A stretch of DNA of 64,000 bases from Alisma plantago-aquatica (lineage: Eukaryota; Streptophyta; Magnoliopsida; Alismatales; Alismataceae), in NCBI GenBank assembly GCA_963693085.1, contig OY856409.1:1334221415-1334285414 (forward strand), given 5' to 3'. A program made the translations under genes and the position numbers. Positions within the stretch are counted from its first letter, which is position 1. Every line of letters begins with the position of its first letter. The notes under the pieces were generated by a model. It ran no database searches. It was not told where the DNA came from and worked only from the letters and a program-made list of their open reading frames with translations. This document shows, in pieces, positions 33,848 through 47,122 of this stretch.

Positions 33848-35657
33848 CTATAATTGTCACCACCTACTGAACCATAAGTTGCTAGACAACTGGTCAACTA
33901 CCAAACTAACATCAACCATTATCCCTCTCTCAAATGATTTGTACATTACCCATATAATCAGTTGAGTCTACATATTACTCCAAAACCATCTTGATTCCCA
34001 CTCTTCCACCCCATGTGATTGACCTCCCTATTCCCAAGCAATCAATTGACCCCTTCTTTAGTTGTTGTGATCACTAAAATTGTTCTTTTCGGATAGACAT
34101 GGTCATGGAAGAACCCTTCCATGCTCTTTATCCTCAGTTCAGCCCCGTTGCAACTCTTCCTCCATTATCAAGTAGCATATTGGAGTCTCTCTTATAGACC
34201 TGCTCTACCCCCATGCCACAATAATCGGGTAGCCTCTTTGTACGCCACCAGCAACTCATGTGTCTCTAATTTTTCTCATCCAATGACACTAACAAGGATG
34301 TATGGTTTCATATGTGATGCATACAAGTCTACCTCTCAAGCCCACTCCATTGTCAAGAGGAATAAACCACCTCCTTACAAGAATCCAAGAAAAGGCAATG
34401 TAAGATATACCATTGAGAAGGGGAAATCCTAGCACACCACACCTTCCCATGTCACATCTGATGATTCTGGTGATGAGCCCTTGATCACTCACTTGATAGG
34501 GGAACTTCTCACACACAGTCCACACCAACGTGCAAAGCAGATGTGACATCCATTACCAAATAGAATAGTGCAGCCACACCAATGAAATACAAAGTCATCC
34601 TTGACAATAAGCATGGGGACCTATTCGATAAACTTGTACGGTAGGGCATTCAATGGACCCAATATGTTATTCCTATCACACTAAAAAATTAGGGATCGAG
34701 GTGAAGGTTTGTGCAATATCGGTCAAGTGAAACCTAAAGGTTTTTGTATTTAGTTATTTGAAGACATACTTTAGCTCGCCCTTAAGTTCTTCAACTCCAT
34801 CTATTGTAAGGTTAATAAGGGATAGTTGTCATATACCATCTGCACCTTTGGGAAGGAGAAGCAACTTACCAGCAATGAGTTGAATGAGATTCTCTACAAT
34901 TACAATGTTGAGCTCTATCATATGTGAAGCAAGTCAGGGTGAAACATAGTCAATAGCTACTACTTTCATTTAAATTTAAGGTTTGATCTCACAGGAAACC
35001 TATCAAAGCAACTTTCTTCAGGTGCCAAGGCAAGTCAAACTCACAATCTATCTCTAAATTACATTCACCACATCATGAAAACATGTCTCTTCACTCGATG
35101 CGCACTAAGAGTGTATGCAACACTGGAAATCTATACACCAACTAGGTGATCGAGGAGTCTGTTTCTTAGAACTACAGTTTTCTTCTGATGGATCGCATTC
35201 ACCATCTCATGGTCAGAGGTATTGTTGCCTTGATCTTGCTTGGTAGCCTTATCACATCTATTTTACTGCACATTGGATTTTACATGGATTTCCTAGAGGA
35301 GGCAATTGGTTCCCAGACTCATTTACTTGGGGATATTTATTCACTTTCCACATAGTGAAGTTGGTTAAGAACAAAGGTATTTTTTGATATTTAAATATTC
35401 ACCTATCTTTTCTGAGTTTTCCAAGTACGTGCTTGTAACATCTGAACCCATTCTCAACTAAATACTACTTATATAACTTGGATTTCATTGAGGGATACAT
35501 TCAAGAATGGGCATAGGAGTAGTGTGAGAAAGGAAATAGGTATGCACTGAACTATGGACAAATGGAAATTTTGAGGGAGAAGTTGGTGCTTAAAGTTGTA
35601 TATGCATCCAAATATGCATTCATACCTAAGAATTGGTACCCCTTAAAAAACCTTCAC
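33848..35657 (+). pseudogene. Decayed plant-transposon coding relic (env-position / plant-transposon-protein-like)
   Basis: Open frames are short, but text scattered over all three + frames looks like the plant mobile-element protein often found in Athila-like elements: KYKVILDNKHGDLFDKLV (about 34581-34640), then FGKEKQLTSNELNEILYNYN (about 34850-34910), then NYIHHIMKTCLFTRCALRVY (about 35050-35110). The 103-codon open frame at 34121-34432 may be its N-terminal part, ending with a basic RNKPPPYKNPRKGN stretch. The order and spacing fit one ancient gene of about 1.2 kb. This is recognition by eye only. The rest of the interval shows nothing definite. Confidence 0.35.
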
Positions 35658-38600
35658 TATGACACCTCCTCACACTAAACAAGATTACTCAAAACACAAA
35701 ACACAATTAAGTACTAATTAATCACATAGACGTAAAAGAAGAAGAATTAAAACCAAATTACACATCATGAACAAGTTACAAAACATTTGCATAAAGGTCC
35801 ATCTTTTCCATTCTCATATACTAGAATAGGTATATACATATGTCTCCAATGGCCTCAGCCACATCTTGTATACAAAAGAGACATTTACGTGTTCATGCCA
35901 TATATACACCACTGGCATATTTCCAAAATCTCATGTTGATACAAGTATATCATCTAGAAAATACAACTCAAATGCAGACATGGGAGTACATGGAAAACAC
36001 TAGGACTCTACTACTATCATCTATAACTATTCAACCTTCTAAGATTACTGATCACCAAACTACTCCTCTTCTATAGAACGACCTTGACCATATTGCCCGC
36101 GACCACCTAAAAAGATGTAGTGACCCATGGATAAGACCCATGTCCCATCAAGAGATATAACTCTCTCCAATAGATATTGATTACCACAGATTAATTAAAA
36201 CTAAATAAATTGAGCAATTGGAGTATTGAATAAGCAATTGAGCAGATTGAACAGTTTAAGCATACTAAGCAAGTTAAACAAGTAAACTTAACAATAAGTA
36301 TAATTACTCAGACATCATAAGATTACATCATATAAAAAGTGTATAGCATAAGAATAAAGTAAGGTCTAGTCAACCAATGTGAAATGGATTTAACCCTAGC
36401 AAATATACAATATGGAGTGTATTGCATCTTTTATTATTCCCTGAGAAATTTGAGTCATAACACCCAAATCCAACTTATCATTGTTAAGTTGAAATCAGTG
36501 CCATACTAGATCTATGGAAGAGTCAGACTCCATGATCTAATCAACAACTCACGGTCAGTACGAGAGGTGATGTAGAGATGTAATAGTCAACTGCCAGCAG
36601 TGACACATAGTCAAGCTGAAAAACAACTAGCCTGCCTTGGTACAGGCCACGGCACTAGAGAACAGGTCACGCATGCCCATTATATAAGAGGCATCTTGCA
36701 GTTGTACTGCTTCCTTTTCACATATCTCACACATATCTAAGGCATGACCAGAGCCATCCTCCATAACCAACAATTGTGGACACAATGATATATTCTCGAA
36801 TTGCGCCCCTGCATATTCAAAAATATGCACTGCAAGTTTCCCGTAGGTATTGCTCGTTTTACCATCCAGCAAGTTCTAACACTGAAATAGATCTATGGCA
36901 CAGGGAAACTACATGATTAGGGTTTCACTTAATTGTTTTTTGCCAATTGAGTAGATTAAGGCTTCATCACACAAATGGATATGAAAACCATAATTCATAT
37001 CTATCAAGAGTATAATTATTGCCAGAAGATATAAAATGTTTTAGGTATAAATATTCATGAGATTATCACATGCTATTATTCATTGTCAATCATGAAACCA
37101 TATTACCATCAAATCATCACTTGATATAAATCTTGTAACATTTAATCCAAGGTTACAACCGTTATCATGTTATGAAGAGGATTACACCTAGGGCTCAATA
37201 ATGCCCAAAAGTAAACAAGACCATCCCATAATTCTTAGAAAGATCATCATCATCATTCCATGCCTTATTATAAGTCTCAACAAATCATCAACACTCATAT
37301 GCTACATGATTTTCTACATTGTAAGAACTATGATATTCAATTAGTATCATATTCAGGTTTCAACAACAATAATGATGAGAGTATTGCATTGTCACCTTAA
37401 TCATTCAAGAGGAATGATTATAACTAATCACCATCATTTAGTTACATTAGGGTTAGGTGTAACATGCTATATCACATTAGATTACACATCCACTTATTAT
37501 GGTGATTTTATCAAATATAACCATACAAGGAAAAGGTAAGACTGCAAGTTCAAGGATGTGGTACCATAAAATTATCATTACTAGTACCAACATATAATAC
37601 TATGGGATTCATTCTAATCTATTATATGTGAAAGCATCCAATCTTAGCCATGGAATCAAGTTCATTATTCAAAATCATCCATTTGAGTATAGGTCTAACC
37701 ATTGAATTAATTGAACCAAGAAACCATTGGTTAGGGCCTATTGAAGCTACATTTAAAGGCTTGACTCACCATTGGTTATGGTGACAAAATCCACCATCAA
37801 TTGTGACATCTTGTGTCACCATCAGATGATAGGATCAACACTATTATCATTTTTCACCATCGGGTGTTGAACTAATGTCACCATTGGTTGATACCATCAT
37901 TAGGGCACCAAACCATTGATCATTAAGCTTTCAACAAGCCAAAACCTGACCTAAAGTGTGACTATCAGTTGATACCACTAGTTTTCACCATTGTTTGACA
38001 CCATCAGTTGTCACTGTGGTATGACCATCGGTTCATGTGTTAAAGAAGAAAACAGCCTAGAAACCCTAATATGGACCGTGATTTTATAGGTGCTTAGCAC
38101 CATCGATTGGCATACCAACCTGTCCTAAGTAATTTTATACCTTAGGAAGAACGTGCATGTGGTTATGTTCATTTTGAACTAGAAATAGAACAAGGAACGC
38201 CATAAAAATTGAAATCTTAAGCAAGCATAGCTTCTCAATGCTTTGATCATCATTTTTAAGCAATAACATGAGTTAACAGGCTTATAGTAAGCAATATAAG
38301 TGAAGAGGGTTATAAAACTAGACTCTAGGGAGAAGAACAGACTTCTAGAAGCAATAAAACTCAAGCAAGAAGGTAGAAAACCCAAGAAGAAGATCTAAAC
38401 TCGGCCAGTTATCACCTTTCTCCTCAGAAGGAGCAAACCCTAGATAGAAGAAGCAAGAAAGGTAGGTTCTTTGAGATTTAGAGAAACTTTTACCATGGAA
38501 AGCCATGGTTCCGATCTGAAGGAATATTGGAGGAATAATAACAGTAAAAGAACCGGAGGAAAGGAGGAGATACTTACTCGTTTAGGTCAAGATCACCAAA

Positions 38601-39516
38601 AGAGATCTTTAGAAACCCTAAAGGTAGCAAAACGAATCCCTATATGCTTCCACCAAAAGGATCGGCACCTTGTTCTTCCTTGTACATCTCCTCTGGGTAC
38701 AAATAGAGAGGGAACAAATTTCTTAGTAGGAGGGAATCTATAGAAACCAAAAGTTTCATTTGGTAGCTTAAGGATAGGTATATAAAGCTCGAGGATAAAG
38801 AAGAGAAGAAGCATGAGGTGTCTAAGCAGCTTTCCATGTGTCCATGGCCTAGAGATTTCATGGATGAGTATGAAGTAGGTCCACTAGATGTTGGAGTCAT
38901 ATATACCACAGGTTTATGATATTCTAGGTCCACCACCAGATGTTGAGGGGTGGTGACTATCGTTTGTTCATGTCTTAGATCAATAGGTGGTTGAATCATC
39001 GTTTGATCACCTTATAAGTGAACTAACAGTTCAAGTGAACTAAACTAGAAAAACCATTGACCTAGGGCATTATAGGATGACCACCAATTGTAACCACATG
39101 TTGGTGACCATCTAATGTCAACCACATAGGGGAACTATCGGTTGATGGCTCCTAAATGTAGCTCATCCATGAAGGGGTAAACCCTAATTCTCCATAGAAA
39201 GGAATCACCTCCAAAACAAGGTACAAACAAGCACCCCATGGATCAACAATCCCAAGAATGATAATATAACATATAAGTAACATAATTCATGTGAAAAATT
39301 TCAATAAAAACCTCCCATTTTGGTAAATTGTGGAAAAGTCCAAAATGTACATAAAGTTGCATAACTTTCTCAAACAGTGTCCAAATTGGACCAAATTTGA
39401 AACTTAAGCTTGTCTTATGATTCCAAAGCATATAACAAAGTTATATTATGGTTTGAAGAAATTAATTATGATGATTAAGCTTATTCAACACTTTATGCAA
39501 GGTTAGGGGCCTCACA
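35658..39516 (-). repeat. Element Y 3' LTR (left, 3859 bp)
   Basis: It matches 60844-64000 over its length. The minus-strand start is TGTGAGGCCCC. The end TATGACACC shows one change from TGTGATACC at 60844. Arrays of ACCATCGGTTG / ACCATTGGTT / CACCATCAG words lie at about 37690-38130 and 38925-39160. A minus-strand TATA-like CCTATAAAAT is at 38081-38090. Confidence 0.88.
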
Positions 39517-39709
39517 GCTATAAACCCCTAACAAGGTTTCGCCCCAAAATCCTACACAAAGAGATATGGGTACTTCCTATGCATCTCATCTTCTAGCTAT
39601 TATGTGGATTACTCTATGCCATGGTGATGCCACAAAATATTCACTAACACTCTATCATTATTCTTTAACTTTTTTACTATCATGTCCAGGATCAACTCAG
39701 GACCCTTAG
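39517..39709 (-). pseudogene. pol: Element Y pol end: chromodomain-like tail and polypurine tract
   Basis: On the minus strand GPELILDMIVKKLKNNDRVL then VNILWHHHGIE corresponds to GPMLILDKRVKKLKRKDLVL / VKVLWHHRGVE of the first Tekay element. The tail is followed by GGGGTTTATAGC next to the LTR. It is the piece of pol cut off by insertion of Z. The pol sequence continues at 56176. Confidence 0.8.
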
Positions 39710-42700
39710 TGTAACATACTGGATCTTGAAACCTACCCTAGAATTTTGATCCTTTATACATAGCCAAACAAGGTTAAAGTTTTAGACCAAAAAGATGTGT
39801 AGTATAAACTAATGAGCTAATGCATGAATAAATCATCTTAATGTAACCTAATTTTCTCACATTAGTCTTAGGATAATAATGGACACATAATATAAGCCAC
39901 GTTAAATAACAAAAAATTCATGCTAATGATCACACATAACTCTTTTGGTGATAATATTAAGTTGTGGAACATAATGGAATAAGAAATAGTGATAATGATG
40001 AAATAATGTGTTAATAATGGCCTCAAATATTAATTGTGACATAAATCATTGGAGAGAGAAGATCTATATTTTCCTCAAAATATCAAATATAATACTAATG
40101 ACTCTAAAAGAGGAAAATAATCTTGGATTTGTAATCTACATTTAAAATATAGCCTTCGGGTGCATTTTCATCCAATTTGGAGAAAGTTTGCTTAAAAGGT
40201 AAAATTAGGAGAGTGAAAGTGTGTACAACCTTCAAAATACTAAATAATAGTACAAACAACTCCAACATGTAAAAGTGATGGAAAATTCGTATCTAACACA
40301 TTAAATATGACTTGTAGGTGAAGTTTCATAAATTTTGGATAATTTTAAAGTCATTAATGCATGAGGAAAGAGAAAATATTATTTGATTTATTTAATACAT
40401 AAAAGTTTCTTAAAAGGTAAATCTAATTACATAATCATAATTAAAATTCTTTAATTGGTCTATGTGCATATTTCCAATTAATTTGGGACTCATTTGCACC
40501 CTCAAAAGAGGAGAGAGAAAATAGGAATGAAATTAATGTAACACTTTATTTGATTTCATGTCCGACTATAGTATTTGGATTTAATGTTTTTCGCATGCCT
40601 TTCTAATTTTGGAGGAGATCTGGACCGTCTATTTTTTCGTGGATGGCATGGATTGTGTCTCCTACCTATAGTAGGAGAAAAATGCAGCCATGTACAGTAC
40701 CGTCGGCCTTCTTGTTCGGAAATCTGGCCCATTCTCCCTCTCCTCTCATGGAAAACTCATGAAACAAAGTGCAATAGTTTCCAAATACAAATCTGAATCT
40801 AACAAGCCTTAACAGGAAACCTTTGGCCTTGAATCCATTTTTTGCCCAAATCTCCTCCATTGCTTCTCAAACCGCCTACCCCTTCTAGCCTGAAAACCCC
40901 ACTTTATAAATAGGTGTTTCCCTCTCTATCTCCACCGGCCTACGATTAATGTATCCATGGCTTCAATTGTTCTTTTGGTCCTTTGTTTTCTTGTCATTAA
41001 AGCTGGTTTCTCCTTTGTTCTTGTAGCTCACCTCCACATCGGGTTGCTTCACTGGAGGCGCAATTGAGTGTTGGGTAAGATTCGTCGCATGTTCCTCTTC
41101 CTTTTGCTTTATCTTTTCTAGCCAGAATCTCCCTCATGCCTTTTTCCTTAAACTCACCCCAAGCTTCTCTACTTGGAGCTCTTCTCATGGCGAGTAGGTG
41201 GGTTGGAGAAAAAGCCCTCCAAATTTTTCCCGCTTTGCCCTCGTTGTCTCTTTTCTTTACTTTTTGCGCTTAGGGCATTTTCTTCCATCGATTTTGACTT
41301 GGTCTTTTAGTCATGTGCCTAAGAGGCTGTTGACTGGATCGTTAGGCTATAGCCAATTGGGATAGCTTGTTGTGTGGGTCTCTCTCTCCCTTTCTCTCTG
41401 TTTCTCACATATAAACAATGACGTGGCATTTTCCCCTTTTTCTATTGGTCCTTTTTTGTAAAATTAATAACTAATTGTGTACTGATCAGAAGAATACACA
41501 TAAATAGTCGATAAAATGAGAAAATTGTGGTCTTTCTTTTGGTATGGATTTTATTGTCTTAATAAAATGTTTAAATAAAAGTGACTATTAATGGATCTAA
41601 TTAAATTGGAATTAACTTGTAAAATTCATAACTAAATGTTTATAAGATAGAAAAATGTAATAAAATATGTTTTGGACTCAAGAAAAGCTAACCTAAAATA
41701 TGGCATGGCTTTGGTAACCTAATTCACCAATAATAAAAATGAAATTGTTAGGGTTTTGAATATTTAATGGAAACCTAACCCTAATTCCACATATATGCAT
41801 CATAGGTTATTTGGAGGCCTAGGCTTGGACATAGACTTGGCTTTGGATAGAGTAGACTCTAAAGTTGAGGTATGTTGTATCCCCTATTATTCTATGTTGA
41901 GAAATTCACCTATGCTTTCTTTCTGTTGGTCCTATGGATAATAGCATATACACATTGATCTTGTCTATTGATATCATGGTTCTTGTGAACTATCTTGTTT
42001 ATGGTAATCTTGGATTTCTCTTGGCACTTATCTTGTGCCTTGGTGCATGTTGGTCTTATATAATGATATGTTCCCACTTTGAAGTGGATGTTTATATGTT
42101 TGTGTTGCCCATTGTGGGATGCCAATATTGTATAATCTGACTATACTTTTTACTTGCCTCTACATTTTACATGTTATGTGATTCATTAGCACTAGACTAG
42201 TGTAAATTACAATGGTTTTTGGGGCATTATTTCCCTGTTATTTATTGAGGAGAGTGGCAGTATCCCATTCTCTATACCTGAGTTTGGAAGTATTCCATTC
42301 TCAATTTTATATATTTGGGAGATTGGTAGTATTCCTTTCTCTATCAGATTTCAAGTTAATGATACTTGGTCACCTTTGTATTTATATTGTACTAGGGCTA
42401 TGTTTATCTCACATGCATGCAAGTTATTGATGATGATTGTAAGGTGTGTGCCCTACTTTCTTTATGTGCCAGTATTGCACAACCTTTATTGTTTTGATTA
42501 TGGCAAGTATCTTCTTTTATTATGTGATGATGATTCCTATCTTTTATGCCCTTGTGGGTAGTCCTTATCTCATGCATGGGAAGCTTTTATTTGATGTCCT
42601 TATTTCATATATTGCTCAATTTGCTTTTTAGTATGCACATACCAGCCTTTTCTGATGTCTTTTATTTTTCTCTTCTTATTGGGGTATGCTTCCAACCCTA

Positions 42701-43028
42701 GGTGAAGAAAATGGAGGGCATGGATTAAATTTTTAGACTTAGATTGACAAGTGAAAGCTTGGAGAAAATCTTGAGGTCGTTTAGATTTCCCACTACATGG
42801 ATCCACATGATGTACCTTTACATGTAAGTTTTAGATGTCCTTTTGTAACCTTTTGAGAAATTGAATATAGTCATTGTTTTTATTCTGCTGCTATACTTTG
42901 GTTGCTTTGAATACCATCAATAAGATTTAAAAAATTTACACCCACTCCATCGTACCTTTTTGGGTGTGTTTGGACTGGAGGTTTTATTCTTCAAATTTTT
43001 AGTAGAGATGTGGTTTCACTTCCTTACA
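39710..43028 (+). repeat. Element Z 5' LTR (3319 bp)
   Basis: TATA box TATAAATA at 40905-40912. Compared with the 3' LTR it lacks about 107 bp near 40045 (present as about 44095-44205), probably a deletion. A three-fold imperfect repeat GTAGTATTCCATTCTC lies at 42247-42345. None of the open frames resembles a protein I know. Confidence 0.9.
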
Positions 43029-43752
43029 TCATGGTATCAGAGCCCATGGTAGTCGGAATCTGACTATTTCAATTTTATCTCCCTTATTAGAACCCTTGAC
43101 TTGGCAAGTTACCTTTAGGTGAGATGTTCACCCTTTTATCTACAAGGATGATTGGTATCTTTTGATGCAATGAGGTTTTGGTTTGAGGATGTGAATAGGT
43201 CTTGAAGAAGTAGTAGTTGAAGGAGGTCTTTATAATCTAAAAATTGTGACTTGGTTTCCGCAATTGATTTTGGATCCATATTTTGTTTCATCTCAAAAAC
43301 TTTTCATCGCCAAAAATTATTTTCATTATACTACTATATGTACAAAAACTTTCTCTAGTTTTTTGATGTTTTCTTAAACTAAGTCACAATGAAGAGAACC
43401 CTAAAATTAGTTGATTAAAATCTAACCCTAGTTTTAACTTTGGAGTTGTGACTAGGATTGATATAAAGATGTAGTTGGCCTACCCCATGACTTTTGGTTG
43501 CTCATGTAGGGTTGATAGGCTAGAGACATAAGGACTTAAAATAAATCCTATATGGTGACTCATAGTTGGATACACGAGAAACATAAATCTCTAAAAACTT
43601 TCACAACTAACTTATATGTGGGTAGCCTTAATACCTTGATGATGATTAGTTTGACTTGTTAGGTTAAACCTTTTAAGGGGTGGGGAGTAGTTGGTTGTTG
43701 ATGTTTGGATCAATAGATTTCAAGGACGAAATCCTTTTAAGGGGTGGAATGT
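43029..43752 (+). other. Element Z interior: primer site, short non-coding region, doubled polypurine tract
   Basis: TGGTATCAGAGCC at 43032-43044 is a perfect tRNA-iMet primer site. The rest is AT-rich with no ORF. TTTCAAGGACGAAATCC (about 43718) is the wreck of a Gypsy pol C-terminus. CCTTTTAAGGGGTGG occurs at 43669 and again at 43733, the second next to the 3' LTR. Confidence 0.85.
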
Positions 43753-46700
43753 TGTAACATACCGAATCTTGAACCCTGCCCTATAAGTGTGGCCCTTTGT
43801 ACATAGCCATACAAGGTTAAAGTTTTATACCTAAAAGATATTTAGTATAGACTAATGAGCTAATGCATGAATAAAACCCTTAATGTAACATAATGTTCTC
43901 ACATTATTCTTAGGCCAATAATGGACACATAATATATGTCACATGAAATAATACAAAATTCATGCTAATTATCACACATAACTCTTTTGGTGATAATATT
44001 AAGTTATGGAACATAATGGAATAAGCAATAGTGGTAATGATGAAATAATGTGTTAATAATGGCGTCAAATATTAATTGTGACATAACTCATTAAAATAAA
44101 TCCTAAAGTTGAATCTAAGTTACGAATTGTGTTCCTTGGGTCCCAATTTCCTTGGGAGTCAAGTTTCACATTATTCACATAGTGATAATTAATTTAATTC
44201 ATTTTGGAGAGAGAAGACCTATATTTTCCCCAAAATATAAAATAAAATAATGACTCTAAAGGAGGAAAATAATCTTGGATTCCTAATCTATATAATAAAT
44301 ATAGCCTTTGGGTGAATTTTCATCCAATTTGGAGAAAGTTTGCTTAAAAGGTGAAATCAGGAGAGAGAAAGTGTGTAGAACCTTCAAAATATTAAATAAT
44401 AGTACAAACAACTCCAACATGTAAAATTGATGGAAAACTCATATCTAACACATTAAGTATGACTTGTGGGTGAAGTTTCATAAAATTTGGATAATCCTAA
44501 ATTCATTAATGCATGAGGAAATGGAAAATAGTATATGATTTATTTAACATATAAAAGTTTTTAAAAGGCAAATCTAATTGCATAATCAGAATCTACATGT
44601 TTAGTTTGGCCTCTATGGAAAATTTCAATTAATTTAGGACTTGTTTGCACCCTCAAAAGAGGAGAGAGAAAATAGGAATGAAATTAATGTAACACTTTAT
44701 TTGATTTCATGTCTGCCTATATTTTTCGGGTTTAATGTTTGTCGCATGCCTTTCTAATTTCAGAGTAGATCTGGATCATCCACTTTTTTGTAGATGGCAT
44801 AGATTGTGTCTCCTACCTCTGGTAGGAGACAAACGTGGCCATGTACAATATTGTCGGCCTTCTTGTTCGGAAATCTGACTCGTTCTCCCTCTCCTCTCAA
44901 CAAAAACTCACAAAACAAAGTGCAATAGTTTCCAAATACAAATCTAAAACTAACAAGCCTTAAAAGGAAACCTTTGTCTTTGGATCCATGTTTTCCCCAA
45001 ATCTCCTCCATGTCTCCTCGAACCACCTACCCCTTCTAGCCTGAAAACCCCACCTTATAAATAGGTGTTTCCCTTTCTATCTACGACGGCCTATGATCAA
45101 TGTATACATGGCTTCAATTGTTCTTTTGGTCCTTTGTTTGCTTGCCGTCAAAGTTAGTTTCTCCTTTATGCTTGCAGTGCACCTCCACGTCGGGTTTCTT
45201 CGCTGGAGTTGCAATTGTTTGTTGGGTAAGAATCGTCGCATGTTCCTCTTGGTTTTGCTTTATCTTTTCTATCCCAAATCTCACCCCATTCCTTTTTTCC
45301 CAGTCTCATCACAAGCTTCTCTACTTGGAGCTGCTCTCATGACGAGTAGGTGGGCTAGAGAAGAAGCCCTCTGATGTTTTTCCCTTTTTTCCCTCGATGT
45401 CTCTTTTCTTTTTTTCTCACTTAGGGCATTTTCATCCATTGGTTTGACTTGATCTTTTAGTCATGCGCCTAAGTGGCTATTGACTGGATCATTTGGTTGT
45501 AGCCAATTGGGCCATCTTGTTGTGCGGGTCTCTCTCTCTCTCTCTCTCTGTTTCTCACATATAAACAATGATGTGGCATTTTCCCCTTTTTCTATTGGTT
45601 CATTTTGTAAATTTAATAACTAATTGTGTAATGATCAGAAAAATACACATAAATAGTCAATAAAATGAGACAAATGTGATCTTTCATTTGGTATGGGTTT
45701 TATTGCCTTAATCCAATGATTTTAAATCAAAGTGACTATTAATGGATCCAATTAAATTAGAATTAACTTTTATAATTCATAACTAAATGTTTATAATATA
45801 GAAAAATATAATAGAATATGTTTTGGACTCAGGAAAAGCTAACCTAAAATATGGCATGGCTTTGGTAACCTAATTCACCAATAATAAAAAGGCAATTTTT
45901 AGGGTTTTGAATATTTAATGGAAACCTAACCCTAACTCCACTATATGCATCATAGGCTCTTTGGAGGCCTAGGCTTGGGCATAGACTTGGCTTTAGATAG
46001 AGTAGACTCTGAAGTTGAGGTATGTTGTTCCCCTGTTATTCTATGTTGAGAAATTCACCTATGTTTTCTTTCTCCTTATTTATGGACAATAGCCTATACA
46101 CATTGCTCTTATCTATTGATATCATGGTTCTTGTGAAATATCTTGTTTATGGTAATCTTGGATATTCTCTTGACTCTTATCTTGTACCTTGGTTCATGTC
46201 GCTCTTATATTATGATATGTGCCCACTTTGATGTGGATGTTTATATGTTTGTATTGTCCATTGTGTGATGGCAACATTTTATAATCTGACTATACTATTT
46301 ACTTGCCTCTAAATTTTAAATTCTATGTCATTGAGTAGCACTGAGTAGTGTAAATTACATTGGTTTTTGGGGCATGATTTCCTTGTTATTTATTGGGGAG
46401 AGTGGAAGTATCCAATTCTCTATACCCGAGTTTGGTAGTATTCCATTCTCAATTTTATATATTTGAGAGATTGGAAGTATTCCTTTTTATATCAGGTTTC
46501 AAATTTATGAAACTTGGCCACCTTTGTATCTATATTGTACCAGGGCTATGCTTATCTCACATGCATGCAGGTTATTGTTGATGATTGTGGGGTGTGTGTG
46601 CCCTACTTTCTTTATGTGTCAGTATTACACAATCTTTATTGCTTTGATTATGGAAAGTATCTTCTTTTAATATGTGATGATGATTCCTATCTTTTATTCC

Positions 46701-47122
46701 CTTATGAGTAGTCCTTATCTCTTGCATGGGAAGCTTTTATTTGATGTCCTTATCTCATATATTGCACAGTTTTCTTTTTAGTATGCACATACCAGCCTTT
46801 GCTTATGTCTTTTGTTTTTCTCTTCTTGTTGGGCTATGATTCCAACCCCAGGTGAAGGATATGGAGGACATGGCTTACAGTTTTGGATTTAGATTGAGAA
46901 GTGAAAGCTTTGAGACAATATTGAGGTGGTTTAGACTTCCATCTACATGGATCCACATTATGTACCTTTACGTGTAAGTTTTAGATGTCCTTTTGTAACC
47001 TTTAAAGAAATTGAATATAGTCATTATTTTTATTCCGCTGCTATACTTTGGTTGTTTTGAATACCATTAATAAGATTTGAAAATTTTACACCCACTCCAC
47101 CATACCTTTTTGGGTGTGTTTG
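43753..47122 (+). repeat. Element Z 3' LTR, left part
   Basis: It starts TGTAACATACC, with TATA box TATAAATA at 45056-45063 and a TC microsatellite at about 45529-45549. It ends at the insertion of X2 and resumes at 56120. Confidence 0.9.
47118..47122. repeat. Target site duplication of X2 (GTTTG), left copy
   Basis: GTTTG at 47118-47122 matches GTTTG at 56115-56119. In the uninterrupted Z 5' LTR the site reads GTGTGTTTGGACTGG. Confidence 0.9.

Noticed and set aside
38779..38786. TATATAAA in element Y LTR as its promoter
   Set aside because: In this orientation it serves the + strand, opposite to the element. A minus-strand candidate at 38081-38090 is as good, so neither was called with confidence.
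45093..45374. Hydrophobic 93-codon frame in element Z LTR as a membrane protein gene
   Set aside because: The equivalent place in the other LTR is interrupted, and the hydrophobicity follows from T-rich sequence downstream of the TATA box.
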